Of a stretch of 16,061 nucleotides of DNA, positions 1 to 7,205 are shown one piece after another. The notes below the pieces were generated by a model, which did not search any database, had not been told where the DNA came from, and was given only the letters and a program-made list of their open reading frames with translations. Each line of letters opens with the position of its first letter. Position 1 is the stretch's first letter. Position numbers and translations under genes: made by a program. Origin of the DNA: Saprospiraceae bacterium (GTDB lineage: Bacteria; Bacteroidota; Bacteroidia; Bacteroidales; JAIPBB01); the NCBI GenBank assembly GCA_021739805.1, contig JAIPBB010000097.1, positions 1 through 16,061 of the forward strand, given 5' to 3'.

Positions 1-689
1 TAAGCAATGTTTTGTTTCTCGACATTGAAACAGTGCCAATGGTTCCAACTTATGATGCACTTGCCGAAAACATTAAAGTATTATGGGATAAAAAGGCTGA
101 AAGACTAAGAAAATCAGATAATGAAACTCCTGAAGAATTATTTGGCAGAGCAGGGATTTATGCTGAATTTGGAAAAATAATTTGCATTTCCTGCGGGATT
201 TTTCGTTCGAATGAATTCAGAATTAAATCTTTTTATGGAGAAAATGAAAAGGAATTATTAATTGATTTTGCGAAATTGTTAAATTCTCATTACAACAAAA
301 AAGAGCATTTGCTATGTGCCCATAATGGAAAAGAATTTGATTTCCCATATATCGCACGCCGAATGCTGATAAATGGAGTTAAATTACCCATTTTACTTGA
401 TATAGCCGGAAAAAAACCATGGGAAATTTCGCATCTCGACACATTGGAATTATGGAAATTCGGGGATTATAAAAGTTATACTTCATTGGCATTGCTTTCG
501 GCAATTTTCAATATTCCAACGCCAAAAGACGATATTGATGGAAGTGATGTTGCCAGGGTGTTTTGGGTGGAAAACGACCTTGAAAGAATCGTAAAATATT
601 GCCAAAAAGATGCACTGACTGTTGCTCAATTATTTATGAAATACCAGGGAAAAGAGTTAATTCCGGAATCGAAGGTGAAAATTATTTAG
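1..689 (+). CDS. Predicted 3'-5' exonuclease, PolB-like RNase H fold (5' end outside window)
   Basis: The gene is open to the left edge of the window; the reading frame runs through codons at 3, 6 and 9, so the true start lies upstream and the TTG at 12 is not a start. Numbering from that TTG, the DEDDy exonuclease motifs are visible: Exo I DIETVP (D4, E6), Exo II HNGKEFDF (D110), and Exo III YCQKD (Y196, D200). This matches the family of predicted 3'-5' exonucleases related to DNA polymerase B proofreading domains, which are stand-alone proteins of about 230-260 residues, common in Bacteroidota. The catalytic acidic residues chelate two metal ions to hydrolyse nucleic acid 3' ends; the cellular substrate is not known to me. 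It ends in TAG and is followed by a long gap, so it is probably the last gene of its transcript. Family assignment is firm; role is not. Confidence 0.88.
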   Translation, partial: SNVLFLDIETVPMVPTYDALAENIKVLWDKKAERLRKSDNETPEELFGRAGIYAEFGKIICISCGIFRSNEFRIKSFYGENEKELLIDFAKLLNSHYNKKEHLLCAHNGKEFDFPYIARRMLINGVKLPILLDIAGKKPWEISHLDTLELWKFGDYKSYTSLALLSAIFNIPTPKDDIDGSDVARVFWVENDLERIVKYCQKDALTVAQLFMKYQGKELIPESKVKII

Positions 690-764
690 ACTTAAAATTC
701 AGGAAAATGTATTATGAACTAGCAACATAATAATAATCCTACAAATAAGAGTATTACCAGAGAG

Positions 765-781
765 CTAAATAGCTAAACTTT
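765..781 (+). promoter_or_regulatory. Candidate operator, 17-mer shared with the pckA upstream region
   Basis: CTAAATAGCTAAACTTT occurs here and, exactly, on the - strand at 5785-5801 upstream of the PEPCK gene. The copy here sits within a perfect dyad AGCTA-AA-TAGCT at 763-774. It lies about 43 bp upstream of the predicted -7 element, a position usual for an activator site. No matching regulator gene is evident in the window. This is inference from an exact match and similar placement. Confidence 0.4.
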
Positions 782-802
782 ACATTTAATTAAACTATTT
801 TT

Positions 803-831
803 TTTGTGAATAATATTTTTTTATACTTTTA
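803..831 (+). promoter_or_regulatory. Candidate Bacteroidota-type promoter for the barrel-protein gene
   Basis: TTTG at 803-806 and TACTTTTA at 824-831 resemble the Bacteroidota -33 (TTTG) and -7 (TAnnTTTG) elements, with 17 bp between them and one mismatch at the last base of the -7 element. Transcription would begin near 838 and give a leader of about 165 nt before the ATG at 1005. The region is very AT-rich, so chance resemblance is possible. Confidence 0.35.
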
Positions 832-869
832 CTCATCCTTTATTAAATTAAATCTAAAACAAAAAAATT

Positions 870-925
870 ATGAAATGCCCAAATAACAAAGCACAATAAA
901 AGAAATGAATAAATATGGGCATTCC
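870..925 (+). other. Inverted repeat in the leader of the barrel-protein gene
   Basis: AATGCCCA at 874-881 pairs with TGGGCATT at 916-923 across a 34-nt loop; the longer arms (870-884 and about 913-927) match at 13 of 15 positions. The arms also contain two tiny in-frame ORFs, a 9-codon one starting at 870 and a 14-codon one starting at 905. It may fold in the long 5' leader. I recognise no known riboswitch. The rest of the 690-1004 gap shows nothing beyond this, the candidate operator and the promoter. Confidence 0.3.
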
Positions 926-1004
926 ATGTTAAGTACTGATGAAGATTGAGAGCAAAATAAATTTACAAATCAAATATTCAATTAAACAACTAAAAATCAG
1001 ACAC

Positions 1005-2279
1005 ATGAAAAGAAAATTACTTATTGCATTTGCATTTATTTTACCTTTTATTTCCATTGCACAGGACAATAAATTTGGAATCAATTGGAGTGGCTTTGTA
1101 AAAGCTGATTATTTCTTTGATTCACGGCAAACTGTTTCTGTTAGAGAAGGTCATTTTCTTCTTTATCCTGCCAATGAAAAATTAGATAAAGAAGGTAATG
1201 ATATAAATGCAACGCCAAATATGAATATGTTGGCAATTCAAACAAGGTTAACCGGAAAAATTACAGGACCAGACGCTTTTGGTGCTAAAACTTCGGGTGT
1301 TATCGAGGGTGCTTTTTTTGGTCATAGTGATGGTGATGTTAACGGTTTCAGGCTTCGACATGCATTCGCAAAATTGAATTGGGAAAAAACTGAACTTTTA
1401 TTTGGTCAAACTTGGCATCCAATGTTTGTTACAGATTGTTTCCCCGGAGTAATTTCATTTAATACGGGTGTTCCTTTTCAACCTTTCTCCAGAAATCCAC
1501 AAGTAAGACTTACTCGTAAATTAGGAGATAATTTAAAAGTTGTTGCTGCCCTTCAATCACAAAGAGATTTTGCAAGCCCGGGTGGTTCAACTTCACTAAG
1601 AAACTCAGCAATTCCTGATATGCAGCTTCAAATACATTTCAAAAATGAAAAAATTGCAGCCGGTTTAGGAGGTGGTTATAAAATTTTAACTCCACGTTTA
1701 ATAACTGATAGTGGATATGCAGCTGTTTATGGGACCGCAGGAACAGTTAAAGGAATATCAGGTTCAGCATGGTTCAAATATACAGCTGAGAAATTTACTT
1801 TTAAAACTCAAGCTACTTATGGCGAAAATCTTTATGATGTGTTAATGCTTGGCGGTTATGCAATTGACACCTTAAATCAAGCTTACATAACTTCCAGAGA
1901 TGTCAGAGAATACACAACTATGGATGTTTTAGGAGCTTGGGCTGAATGTCATACAAATGGTAAAAAATTACAGATTGGAGTATTTGGTGGATACACTAAA
2001 AACATGGCATCAAAGAATAATATTTATGATTGGACAAGCTCTTCTTCATACTCTGCAAGAGGAATTGATATTGCTTATGTTTACAGGGTTGCTCCAAGAT
2101 TTGTATTTATTTCAGGCAAAACTAAATTTGCTACCGAAATTGAATATACAGTTGCAGGATATGGCTCAACACGAAATAGTTTAGGTGAAATCCAGGATAA
2201 AAGTGATGAATTCCCAACTGCTGAGATTAAAGATGTAGCAAATGTTAGATTGTTATTTTCTGTAATTTATGCTTTCTAG
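1005..2279 (+). CDS. Outer-membrane beta-barrel, porin-like protein
   Basis: The open frame extends back to 939, but I place the start at the ATG at 1005. A typical signal peptide begins there (MKRKLLIAFAFILPFISIAQ, cleavage probably after AQ), giving 424 residues; the 22 residues upstream are polar and look like leader. The mature part is rich in alternating hydrophobic/polar strands and aromatic girdle residues (WSGFVKADYFF, LRHAFAKLNWEKTELLFGQTW) and ends in LLFSVIYAF, with the C-terminal aromatic residue typical of barrel proteins inserted by BamA. Length and strand pattern suit a barrel of roughly 16 strands or more. The N-terminal part resembles the DcaP/porin type in style, but I cannot assign a solute. 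It is a single gene with its own leader and a strong terminator. It shares a candidate operator with pckA, which could mean coregulation by carbon supply; that is speculative. Confidence 0.75.
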   Translation: MKRKLLIAFAFILPFISIAQDNKFGINWSGFVKADYFFDSRQTVSVREGHFLLYPANEKLDKEGNDINATPNMNMLAIQTRLTGKITGPDAFGAKTSGVIEGAFFGHSDGDVNGFRLRHAFAKLNWEKTELLFGQTWHPMFVTDCFPGVISFNTGVPFQPFSRNPQVRLTRKLGDNLKVVAALQSQRDFASPGGSTSLRNSAIPDMQLQIHFKNEKIAAGLGGGYKILTPRLITDSGYAAVYGTAGTVKGISGSAWFKYTAEKFTFKTQATYGENLYDVLMLGGYAIDTLNQAYITSRDVREYTTMDVLGAWAECHTNGKKLQIGVFGGYTKNMASKNNIYDWTSSSSYSARGIDIAYVYRVAPRFVFISGKTKFATEIEYTVAGYGSTRNSLGEIQDKSDEFPTAEIKDVANVRLLFSVIYAF

Positions 2280-2303
2280 TATAATTTCATAAGATATTTT
2301 ATT

Positions 2304-2334
2304 CCCGATTCTGAATTTCAGGGTCGGGTTTTTT
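2304..2334 (+). terminator. Rho-independent terminator after the barrel-protein gene
   Basis: A 10-bp stem CCCGATTCTG (2304-2313) / CAGGGTCGGG (2319-2328), with two G-U pairs and a 5-nt loop AATTT, is followed directly by six T (2329-2334). It starts 25 bp past the stop codon. Confidence 0.9.
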
Positions 2335-2345
2335 ATGAGAAGCAG

Positions 2346-2506
2346 GATACAAGATGCAAGATACAAGATACAAGATGCAGGATGCAAGTAACCTTTAACA
2401 TGTCAAATGTCAGGTGTCAGATGTAACCCGAAACCTGAAACCTGAAACCCGAAACCCTTGCACTGAGAAGTCGAAGTGTGAAACCTGAAACTTTAAACCA
2501 TAAACC
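2346..2506. repeat. Degenerate heptanucleotide tandem repeats upstream of alkD-like gene
   Basis: The stretch is built from 7-bp units in several successive families. Six units of GATRCAR occupy 2346-2387. From 2401 to 2456 there are eight units in one register: TGTCAAA, TGTCAGG, TGTCAGA, TGTAACC, then four YGAAACC. A further four (TGAAACC, TGAAACT, TTAAACC, ATAAACC) occupy 2479-2506. The units change by point substitution while the 7-bp spacing holds. The array ends 6 bp before the next start codon, so any promoter of that gene must lie within it. Confidence 0.85.
2459..2479. repeat. REP-like palindromic element between heptad patches
   Basis: TGCACTGAGAAGTCGAAGTG has complementary ends (CACT 2461-2464 / AGTG 2475-2478) and, from memory, resembles the interspersed palindromes with a core like CTGAGCGGAGTCGAAG that are frequent between genes of many Bacteroidota. 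It interrupts the heptad arrays. It would be a degenerate copy; assignment rests on resemblance only. Confidence 0.4.
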
Positions 2507-2512
2507 AAAACA

Positions 2513-3223
2513 ATGAACCAAATAAACGAAACCGTAAAATTTGTAATCACAGAATTAGAAAAAGCTGCTGACCCAAGAAGACTGGAAATGGCTATAACTA
2601 ATTATCCAACTTCCCAAAGACTTATTGGAGTTATAGTGCCGGAATTAAAAATCATATTAAAATCATTAAAAACAGGATTTCGGAACGAGCCTTATTCCAA
2701 ACATATTGAATTTGCTAAAGCATTAGTAAATACAAATATTTTGGAATGCCAACACATTGCTTATGAGTTCCTTGGAAAGAATATGAAAGCCTTCAAGACA
2801 TTAAGAGAAAAAGATGTTTTAGATTTATGTAAAAACTTAGACAATTGGGTGTCAGTTGACACATTTAGCTGTTTTGTAGGAGGTTTGGCATGGAAAGAAG
2901 GAATTATAGATGATGAATTGATTATTAATTGGACGAAATCCGAAAACAGATGGATAAGAAGAGTTGCCCTTGTTTGCACAGTTCCACTAAACACCAAATC
3001 AAATGGTGGAATTGGAAACACTCAAAAAACACTTATGATTTGTGAAATGCTCAAACACGACAAAGATGATATGGTTATAAAAGCCTTATCGTGGGCACTT
3101 CGCAAACTAATAAGCTTTGATAAAAAATCGGTAGAAGAATTTCTAATACAAAACGAAAATATTCTCCATAATCGTGTCAAGCGAGAAGTGAGGCATAAAC
3201 TTGAAACTGGATTGAAGAATTAA
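2513..3223 (+). CDS. DNA alkylation repair protein, AlkD-like HEAT-repeat family
   Basis: The 236-residue protein is all-helical with repeated amphipathic helices, as in AlkD-type DNA glycosylases, which excise cationic alkylated bases such as 3-methyladenine and 7-methylguanine without flipping them out. Family residues can be placed by motif: W112 and D116 in NWVSVD correspond to the Trp/Asp pair of the active cleft, W147 lies in NRWIRRVALV, and W194 in ALSWALRKL matches the second cleft tryptophan. Length fits the family (about 220-240). The start at 2513 is the first ATG in frame and follows the heptad repeats with no evident Shine-Dalgarno sequence. The gene stands alone between two repeat patches and converges on pckA. 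Family assignment is good; substrate range is unproved. Confidence 0.85.
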   Translation: MNQINETVKFVITELEKAADPRRLEMAITNYPTSQRLIGVIVPELKIILKSLKTGFRNEPYSKHIEFAKALVNTNILECQHIAYEFLGKNMKAFKTLREKDVLDLCKNLDNWVSVDTFSCFVGGLAWKEGIIDDELIINWTKSENRWIRRVALVCTVPLNTKSNGGIGNTQKTLMICEMLKHDKDDMVIKALSWALRKLISFDKKSVEEFLIQNENILHNRVKREVRHKLETGLKN

Positions 3224-3226
3224 TTG

Positions 3227-3436
3227 TGGAGTTTGGAGTGCCTAAAGTACTTGGAGTTAGTGGAAATTGGAAATTGGATATCGAACAAACCCGAAATTAG
3301 TAAACAGTAATCAGTAATCAGTGTTCGGTAATCGGTAAACATTAAACAATCAGCAAAGCCTTAACCTGTAACCTGAAACTTAAAACCTGAAACCTAATAA
3401 CTCCAGGCACTCCAAACTCCAGGCACTCTAGGCACT
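3227..3436. repeat. Second heptad-repeat patch, between the convergent alkD-like and pckA genes
   Basis: The whole gap between the two convergent genes is degenerate 7-bp repeat. Visible runs are TGGAGTT/TGGAGTG at 3227-3240, GGAAATT twice at 3262-3275, five units CAGTAAT, CAGTAAT, CAGTGTT, CGGTAAT, CGGTAAA at 3305-3339, and five units of the AACCTGA type at 3363-3397. AACTCCAGGCACTC is present twice, at 3399-3412 and 3415-3428, and the patch runs to the pckA stop codon. GGAGTTTGGAGTGCC (3228-3242) and its exact reverse complement (3406-3420) form an inverted repeat. I see no terminator with a T-tract for either gene. Confidence 0.8.
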
Positions 3437-5689
3437 TTAGAAGGAATTTATCTCATTAAGCAATCTCATTGGCTCTTTTAATAAATCAGGATGATTATCA
3501 ATGTGTATCATTCCTGATATTGATAAAGTCCTGATTTCAACATGTGAATTATCGTTTTTATCCGTGTATTTCGCAACTAATAAAAATCCAAGTCTAAAGG
3601 CAACATTAGGTATTTTCTTGCAAGAATCAACAAGTTTATGTGTTGCCTGTAGTAACTCTTTTTTTGCTTTTTTCTTAAGTTTTAAAGCATCTCTAATGAA
3701 AACAATTTGATTTTCAACTTCCTGAATCGACATTTTTTTAATGGAAACTGCCATTATATTGTTGTAAGAGTTTGGCTTTTTCTTAATATCATATATTGTA
3801 AATCCGGCAATTACAAGCAATTCAAGTAAAGCATCATGAGCTTTTTGAATATCAGCTTTATTTTTTGAATCAAAAAATGAAAAGACCGGCAGATGACGAT
3901 TTAGTTTTAAATTTTTATAATTAGAATCAATGGAGTTGTAAGAAATATACTTATTAAATGAATTATGCAAAATATAAATTTGATCTTTTAATCGTGCAAT
4001 TTCCTCCTTATGTTCCCTCTCAAGAGAAATCATTCTCTCTTCATAATAGCTATAATACTGCTTCATATATTTGTCCTTAGGACCGGCAGAAACCAATCTT
4101 TTGCCTTCTTCAGTATCAGTAAAGTTTTGGAAATTTTTAATAAATTTATCCGCCAACATCTGTGCTTGTTTCACATATGCTGATTCATATTTCCATGTAT
4201 TTCGTGGATTTAAAATCTCAGGATCAACTCCTTCCACTTTATCAGGAATATGTAAACCGAAAGTTGGCAACTCTTTGTAATAAGCATCTTCAATTGAGCC
4301 GTTTAAAATTGCTTTAATTATATTTCTTGTTGATTCAAGGTCAATTCGTTTTCCAACACCATAAGGTCCACTAGTCCAGCCTGTATTAACAAGGTAAGCA
4401 GTTGAACCATATTCTTCCATTTTTTTTGATAATTCTTTAGCATAAACAGTTGGGTGAAGTGTAAGAAATGCTGCTCCAAAAGCTGATGAGAAAACTGGTA
4501 TAGGCTCTTTAACTCCAATTTCGGTTCCTGCAAGTTTTGCTGTGTAACCACTAAGAAAATAATACATTGCCTGATCGTTTGTAAGTCTTGAAACAGGTGG
4601 AAAAACACCAAAAGCATCAGCAGTTAAAAAAATAATCTTCTTAGGATGAGTTCCTTTAGAAATTGGCTTTACAATATTTTTAATATGATTTAATGGATAT
4701 GAAACACGAGTATTTTCTGTTTTACTATCATCATTAAAATCTATTTCTCCATTCTTATCAACTACAACATTTTCAAGCAATGCATTTCTCTTTATAGCTT
4801 TGAAAATATCTGGCTCTTTATCCTTGTTTAAATTAATAGTTTTTGCATAGCATCCACCTTCGAAATTAAATACTCCGTCATCATCCCAGCCATGCTCATC
4901 ATCACCAATTAAAAACCTGTCGGGATCAGCCGAAAGTGTTGTTTTCCCCGTTCCTGACAATCCAAAGAATATGGCTGTATCTCCATCCTTGCCCATATTT
5001 GCAGAACAATGCATAGAAGCTATTCCTTGCAATGGGAGGAAATAATTCATTATTGAGAAGAAACCTTTTTTAATTTCACCACCATACCAGGTGCCGCCAA
5101 TAACTGCCATTCTTTCTTCAAGATTAAAAGCAACATAAACATCACTGTTTAGATTATGAAGTTCCCATTTAGGATTTATAGTTTTACAGGCATGTAGCAG
5201 AATAAAATCAGGCTCAAATTGTTTTAAATCCGATTTTGATGGGGGAATAAACATATTCTTAACAAAATGTGAAACCCATGCAACTTCAGAAATTACCCTG
5301 ATTTTAATTCTTGAATTGATATTTGCACCACAAAATGCATCAGTAATATATAGTTTTTTTCCTGTAAGTTGCTCTTGGCTAGTTTGTAGTAAATCATTCC
5401 AGATTTCTTTAGAAATTGGTTTATTATCAGAACCTTTTCTTTCGGGAGAAGACCACCAAATGTCATCAGATGATTTACTGTTACGAACGAAATACTTATC
5501 CTTGGGTGAACGTCCGGTAAAAATCCCAGTGTCAACTGAAACTGCTCCTGTATTTGTCAAATAAGCCTTTTCATAACCTTCTAATTCATCACTTGTTTCA
5601 TGTTTAAACAATTCGTCATACGACAAATTATGAAAAACTTCCTGAGCATTTTCAATGCCATATTTTAGTAAATCTTGTTCTAAATCCAT
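3437..5689 (-). CDS. pckA: ATP-dependent phosphoenolpyruvate carboxykinase with a novel C-terminal extension
   Basis: The enzyme interconverts oxaloacetate + ATP and PEP + CO2 + ADP in the cytoplasm; in anaerobic Bacteroidota it often runs in the carboxylating direction toward succinate. Residues 1 to about 537 are a complete ATP-type PEPCK: GRSPKDK (R60), WYGGEIKKG (201-209), kinase-1 P-loop GLSGTGKT (243-250), metal-binding LIGDDEHGW (260-268), TENTRVSYP (R328), and adenine-site [15 protein letters not shown] (435-449). The usual family end is visible near ILNPRNTWK (492-500) and SAGPK (534-538). The protein then continues to 750 residues. Residues 541-580 look like a charged coiled coil ([20 protein letters not shown]), followed by a mixed alpha/beta region 595-750 that I do not recognise. 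No frameshift or internal stop separates the parts. It has its own promoter and no partner gene. Confidence 0.95.
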   Translation of the reverse strand: MDLEQDLLKYGIENAQEVFHNLSYDELFKHETSDELEGYEKAYLTNTGAVSVDTGIFTGRSPKDKYFVRNSKSSDDIWWSSPERKGSDNKPISKEIWNDLLQTSQEQLTGKKLYITDAFCGANINSRIKIRVISEVAWVSHFVKNMFIPPSKSDLKQFEPDFILLHACKTINPKWELHNLNSDVYVAFNLEERMAVIGGTWYGGEIKKGFFSIMNYFLPLQGIASMHCSANMGKDGDTAIFFGLSGTGKTTLSADPDRFLIGDDEHGWDDDGVFNFEGGCYAKTINLNKDKEPDIFKAIKRNALLENVVVDKNGEIDFNDDSKTENTRVSYPLNHIKNIVKPISKGTHPKKIIFLTADAFGVFPPVSRLTNDQAMYYFLSGYTAKLAGTEIGVKEPIPVFSSAFGAAFLTLHPTVYAKELSKKMEEYGSTAYLVNTGWTSGPYGVGKRIDLESTRNIIKAILNGSIEDAYYKELPTFGLHIPDKVEGVDPEILNPRNTWKYESAYVKQAQMLADKFIKNFQNFTDTEEGKRLVSAGPKDKYMKQYYSYYEERMISLEREHKEEIARLKDQIYILHNSFNKYISYNSIDSNYKNLKLNRHLPVFSFFDSKNKADIQKAHDALLELLVIAGFTIYDIKKKPNSYNNIMAVSIKKMSIQEVENQIVFIRDALKLKKKAKKELLQATHKLVDSCKKIPNVAFRLGFLLVAKYTDKNDNSHVEIRTLSISGMIHIDNHPDLLKEPMRLLNEINSF

Positions 5690-5730
5690 TTTAATTATTT
5701 CTTCAATTATTATTCAAAAAAAATAAGCTG

Positions 5731-5760
5731 CAAAAGTAAAAAAATTAATTTACAGCTAAA
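5731..5760 (-). promoter_or_regulatory. Candidate promoter of pckA
   Basis: On the - strand TACTTTTG (5738-5731) matches the Bacteroidota -7 element TAnnTTTG exactly. TTTA at 5760-5757 is a one-mismatch -33 element 18 bp upstream. The start point would be near 5724, leaving a leader of about 35 nt. Confidence 0.5.
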
Positions 5761-5784
5761 TCTGTTTTACTGTTTTTACAAGAA

Positions 5785-5801
5785 AAAGTTTAGCTATTTA
5801 G
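5785..5801 (-). promoter_or_regulatory. Candidate operator upstream of pckA, 17-mer shared with the barrel-protein gene
   Basis: On the - strand this reads CTAAATAGCTAAACTTT, identical to 765-781 on the + strand. Its end is 47 bp upstream of the -7 element, against 43 bp at the other gene. The core CTA-AA-TAG dyad is kept, but the outer base pairs of the dyad seen at 763-774 are not. Confidence 0.4.
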
Positions 5802-5853
5802 TGTCTGCCAGAAAATTAAATTATTTACAATTTGTACTTCTTAAACGATAGAC

Positions 5854-5883
5854 AAAAAAAAAGCCCTGAAAGTTTCAGGACTT
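5854..5883 (-). terminator. Rho-independent terminator of the FabH-like gene
   Basis: On the - strand, stem AAGTCCTG (5883-5876) / CAGGGCTT (5868-5861), with one wobble pair and a 7-nt loop AAACTTT, is followed by a run of T (complement of A at 5854-5860). It begins 25 bp past the stop codon and lies upstream of pckA, so pckA is transcribed separately. Confidence 0.85.
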
Positions 5884-5907
5884 ATAAAAATTATTTTTTA
5901 TAAAATT

Positions 5908-6990
5908 CTACATTTTGTAAACCATTGCATTAATGTTCATTCCTGCTCCAACTGAAGCAAAAACAAAAGTATCACCTTTATTAATATTGTGGGGTTTCAA
6001 TAGATTTTTTAATATTAAATCTAATAAAGTTGGTATGGTAGCAACAGATGAATTGCCCAACCATGCAATTGTCATAGGCATAATGTTTTCAGGAACTTCA
6101 TCAATATCATAAAGGCTATATAATCTCTTCAATATTGCATCATCCATTTTGCCATTTGCCTGATGAATCAGAACTTTTGAGATTTCACTAATATGAGTAT
6201 TACTTTTCTCTAAGCAATCCTTTATTGCCTGTGGAACTGTTTCAAGTGCATATTGATAAAGCTTCCTACCATTCATTTTTAGGAAAACGTCATTTTCATA
6301 ACCATTGTCTGTGTTGTAGGATTCACCCATATATAACATTTGTGAAAATAAAAATGTGTCAGAGCGTGTTCTATGAGCCAGTATTCCAATCGGATTATCG
6401 CTTATTCTTGCTTCTAAAACAGCAGCTCCGGCACCATCAGCATACAACATACTGTCAACGTCATGTGGGTCGGAAACTCTTGATAAAGTATCTGCCCCAA
6501 TAACCAATATTTTTTTTGCATCTCCTGATTTTATAAAATAATCCGCTTGAATTAAAGCTTGCAACCAGCCCGGACATCCAAAAGGCAAATCATAAGCTAC
6601 GGTATTGGGGTTTTTAATTTGTAATTTATATTTTACTCTTGCAGCCAAACTTGGGACTATATCTAAGTGTTTATTATCAACACTTACATCTCCAAAATTA
6701 TGTGCTACAATAATATAATCCAGATCTTCTTTTTCGATATTTGATGACAGTAAAGCTTCAATTGCCGCATAATAAGCAATATCAGAAGTAACTAAATTGT
6801 CAGTAACATATCTTCGCTCAGAAATAGTTGTAATTTCCAGAAACTTATCAATTATTTCCTGATTTGATTTAGTAAACTTGATTCCGTCTTTATCATAGAA
6901 TTTATTGGTAAGAAAATCCTCATTTTTGATTCGTTCTGAAGGAATGTAATTTCCTGTTCCGGTAATTACACTGTATATTAACTCGTTCAT
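5908..6990 (-). CDS. 3-oxoacyl-ACP synthase III-like protein (FabH family)
   Basis: The thiolase-fold enzyme of 360 residues keeps the full KAS III triad: Cys139 in FGCPGWLQAL, His276 in LIHQANGKM and Asn313 in WLGNSSVATIP. FabH proper condenses acetyl-CoA with malonyl-ACP to start fatty acid synthesis. This copy is about 30-40 residues longer than typical FabH (about 320). The extra length lies mainly in the N-terminal third (FYDKDGIKFTKSNQEI, 31-46, and VSVDNKHLD, 102-110) and near SYNTDNGYEND (224-234). No other fatty-acid gene is adjacent, so it may be a specialised paralogue with another acyl primer or product. Its own terminator follows, and 215 bp of non-coding DNA precede it. The KAS III fold and triad are clear; the substrate is not. 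Confidence 0.85.
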   Translation of the reverse strand: MNELIYSVITGTGNYIPSERIKNEDFLTNKFYDKDGIKFTKSNQEIIDKFLEITTISERRYVTDNLVTSDIAYYAAIEALLSSNIEKEDLDYIIVAHNFGDVSVDNKHLDIVPSLAARVKYKLQIKNPNTVAYDLPFGCPGWLQALIQADYFIKSGDAKKILVIGADTLSRVSDPHDVDSMLYADGAGAAVLEARISDNPIGILAHRTRSDTFLFSQMLYMGESYNTDNGYENDVFLKMNGRKLYQYALETVPQAIKDCLEKSNTHISEISKVLIHQANGKMDDAILKRLYSLYDIDEVPENIMPMTIAWLGNSSVATIPTLLDLILKNLLKPHNINKGDTFVFASVGAGMNINAMVYKM

Positions 6991-7116
6991 ATTTAAGCTT
7001 TGATTATTTTGCTAAATGTATAAGGTTGTATGAATGGCATTAAGATAGAAGAATTAAGTAAAATTAGTGCACCTAAAAAGCCTAGCTTAAACATTATATG
7101 TATAAAAAAATTTTGA

Positions 7117-7124
7117 CAAAGATA
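7117..7124 (-). promoter_or_regulatory. Candidate -7 element upstream of the FabH-like gene
   Basis: On the - strand TATCTTTG matches TAnnTTTG exactly. I see no good TTTG at the proper upstream distance. A start near 7110 would leave a leader of about 120 nt. The rest of the gap (6991-7205) shows no feature I can name. Confidence 0.3.
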
Positions 7125-7205
7125 TAATTTTTTTTCAATGGATTAATTATAGTAATCTAAAAAATTGCGAATATATTACAACTCAAAGTAATAAAAAAAT
7201 TGATA

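Noticed and set aside
939..1004. N-terminal extension of the barrel protein from the ATG at 939
   Set aside because: A clean signal peptide begins at the ATG at 1005; the 22 extra residues would bury it and look like leader DNA.
1957..2184. Overlapping ORF of 75 codons within the barrel-protein gene
   Set aside because: It lies in another frame of a well-supported gene and has no recognisable protein features. The same holds for the other short ORFs opposite or within pckA, the regulator, the kinase and the PstS-GcvH gene.
2341..2510. CRISPR-like repeat array
   Set aside because: Units are contiguous heptads without spacers and there are no cas genes.
7026..7045. TGGCAT on the + strand as a sigma-54 promoter
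   Set aside because: No TTGC follows at the required spacing and no + strand gene lies downstream.
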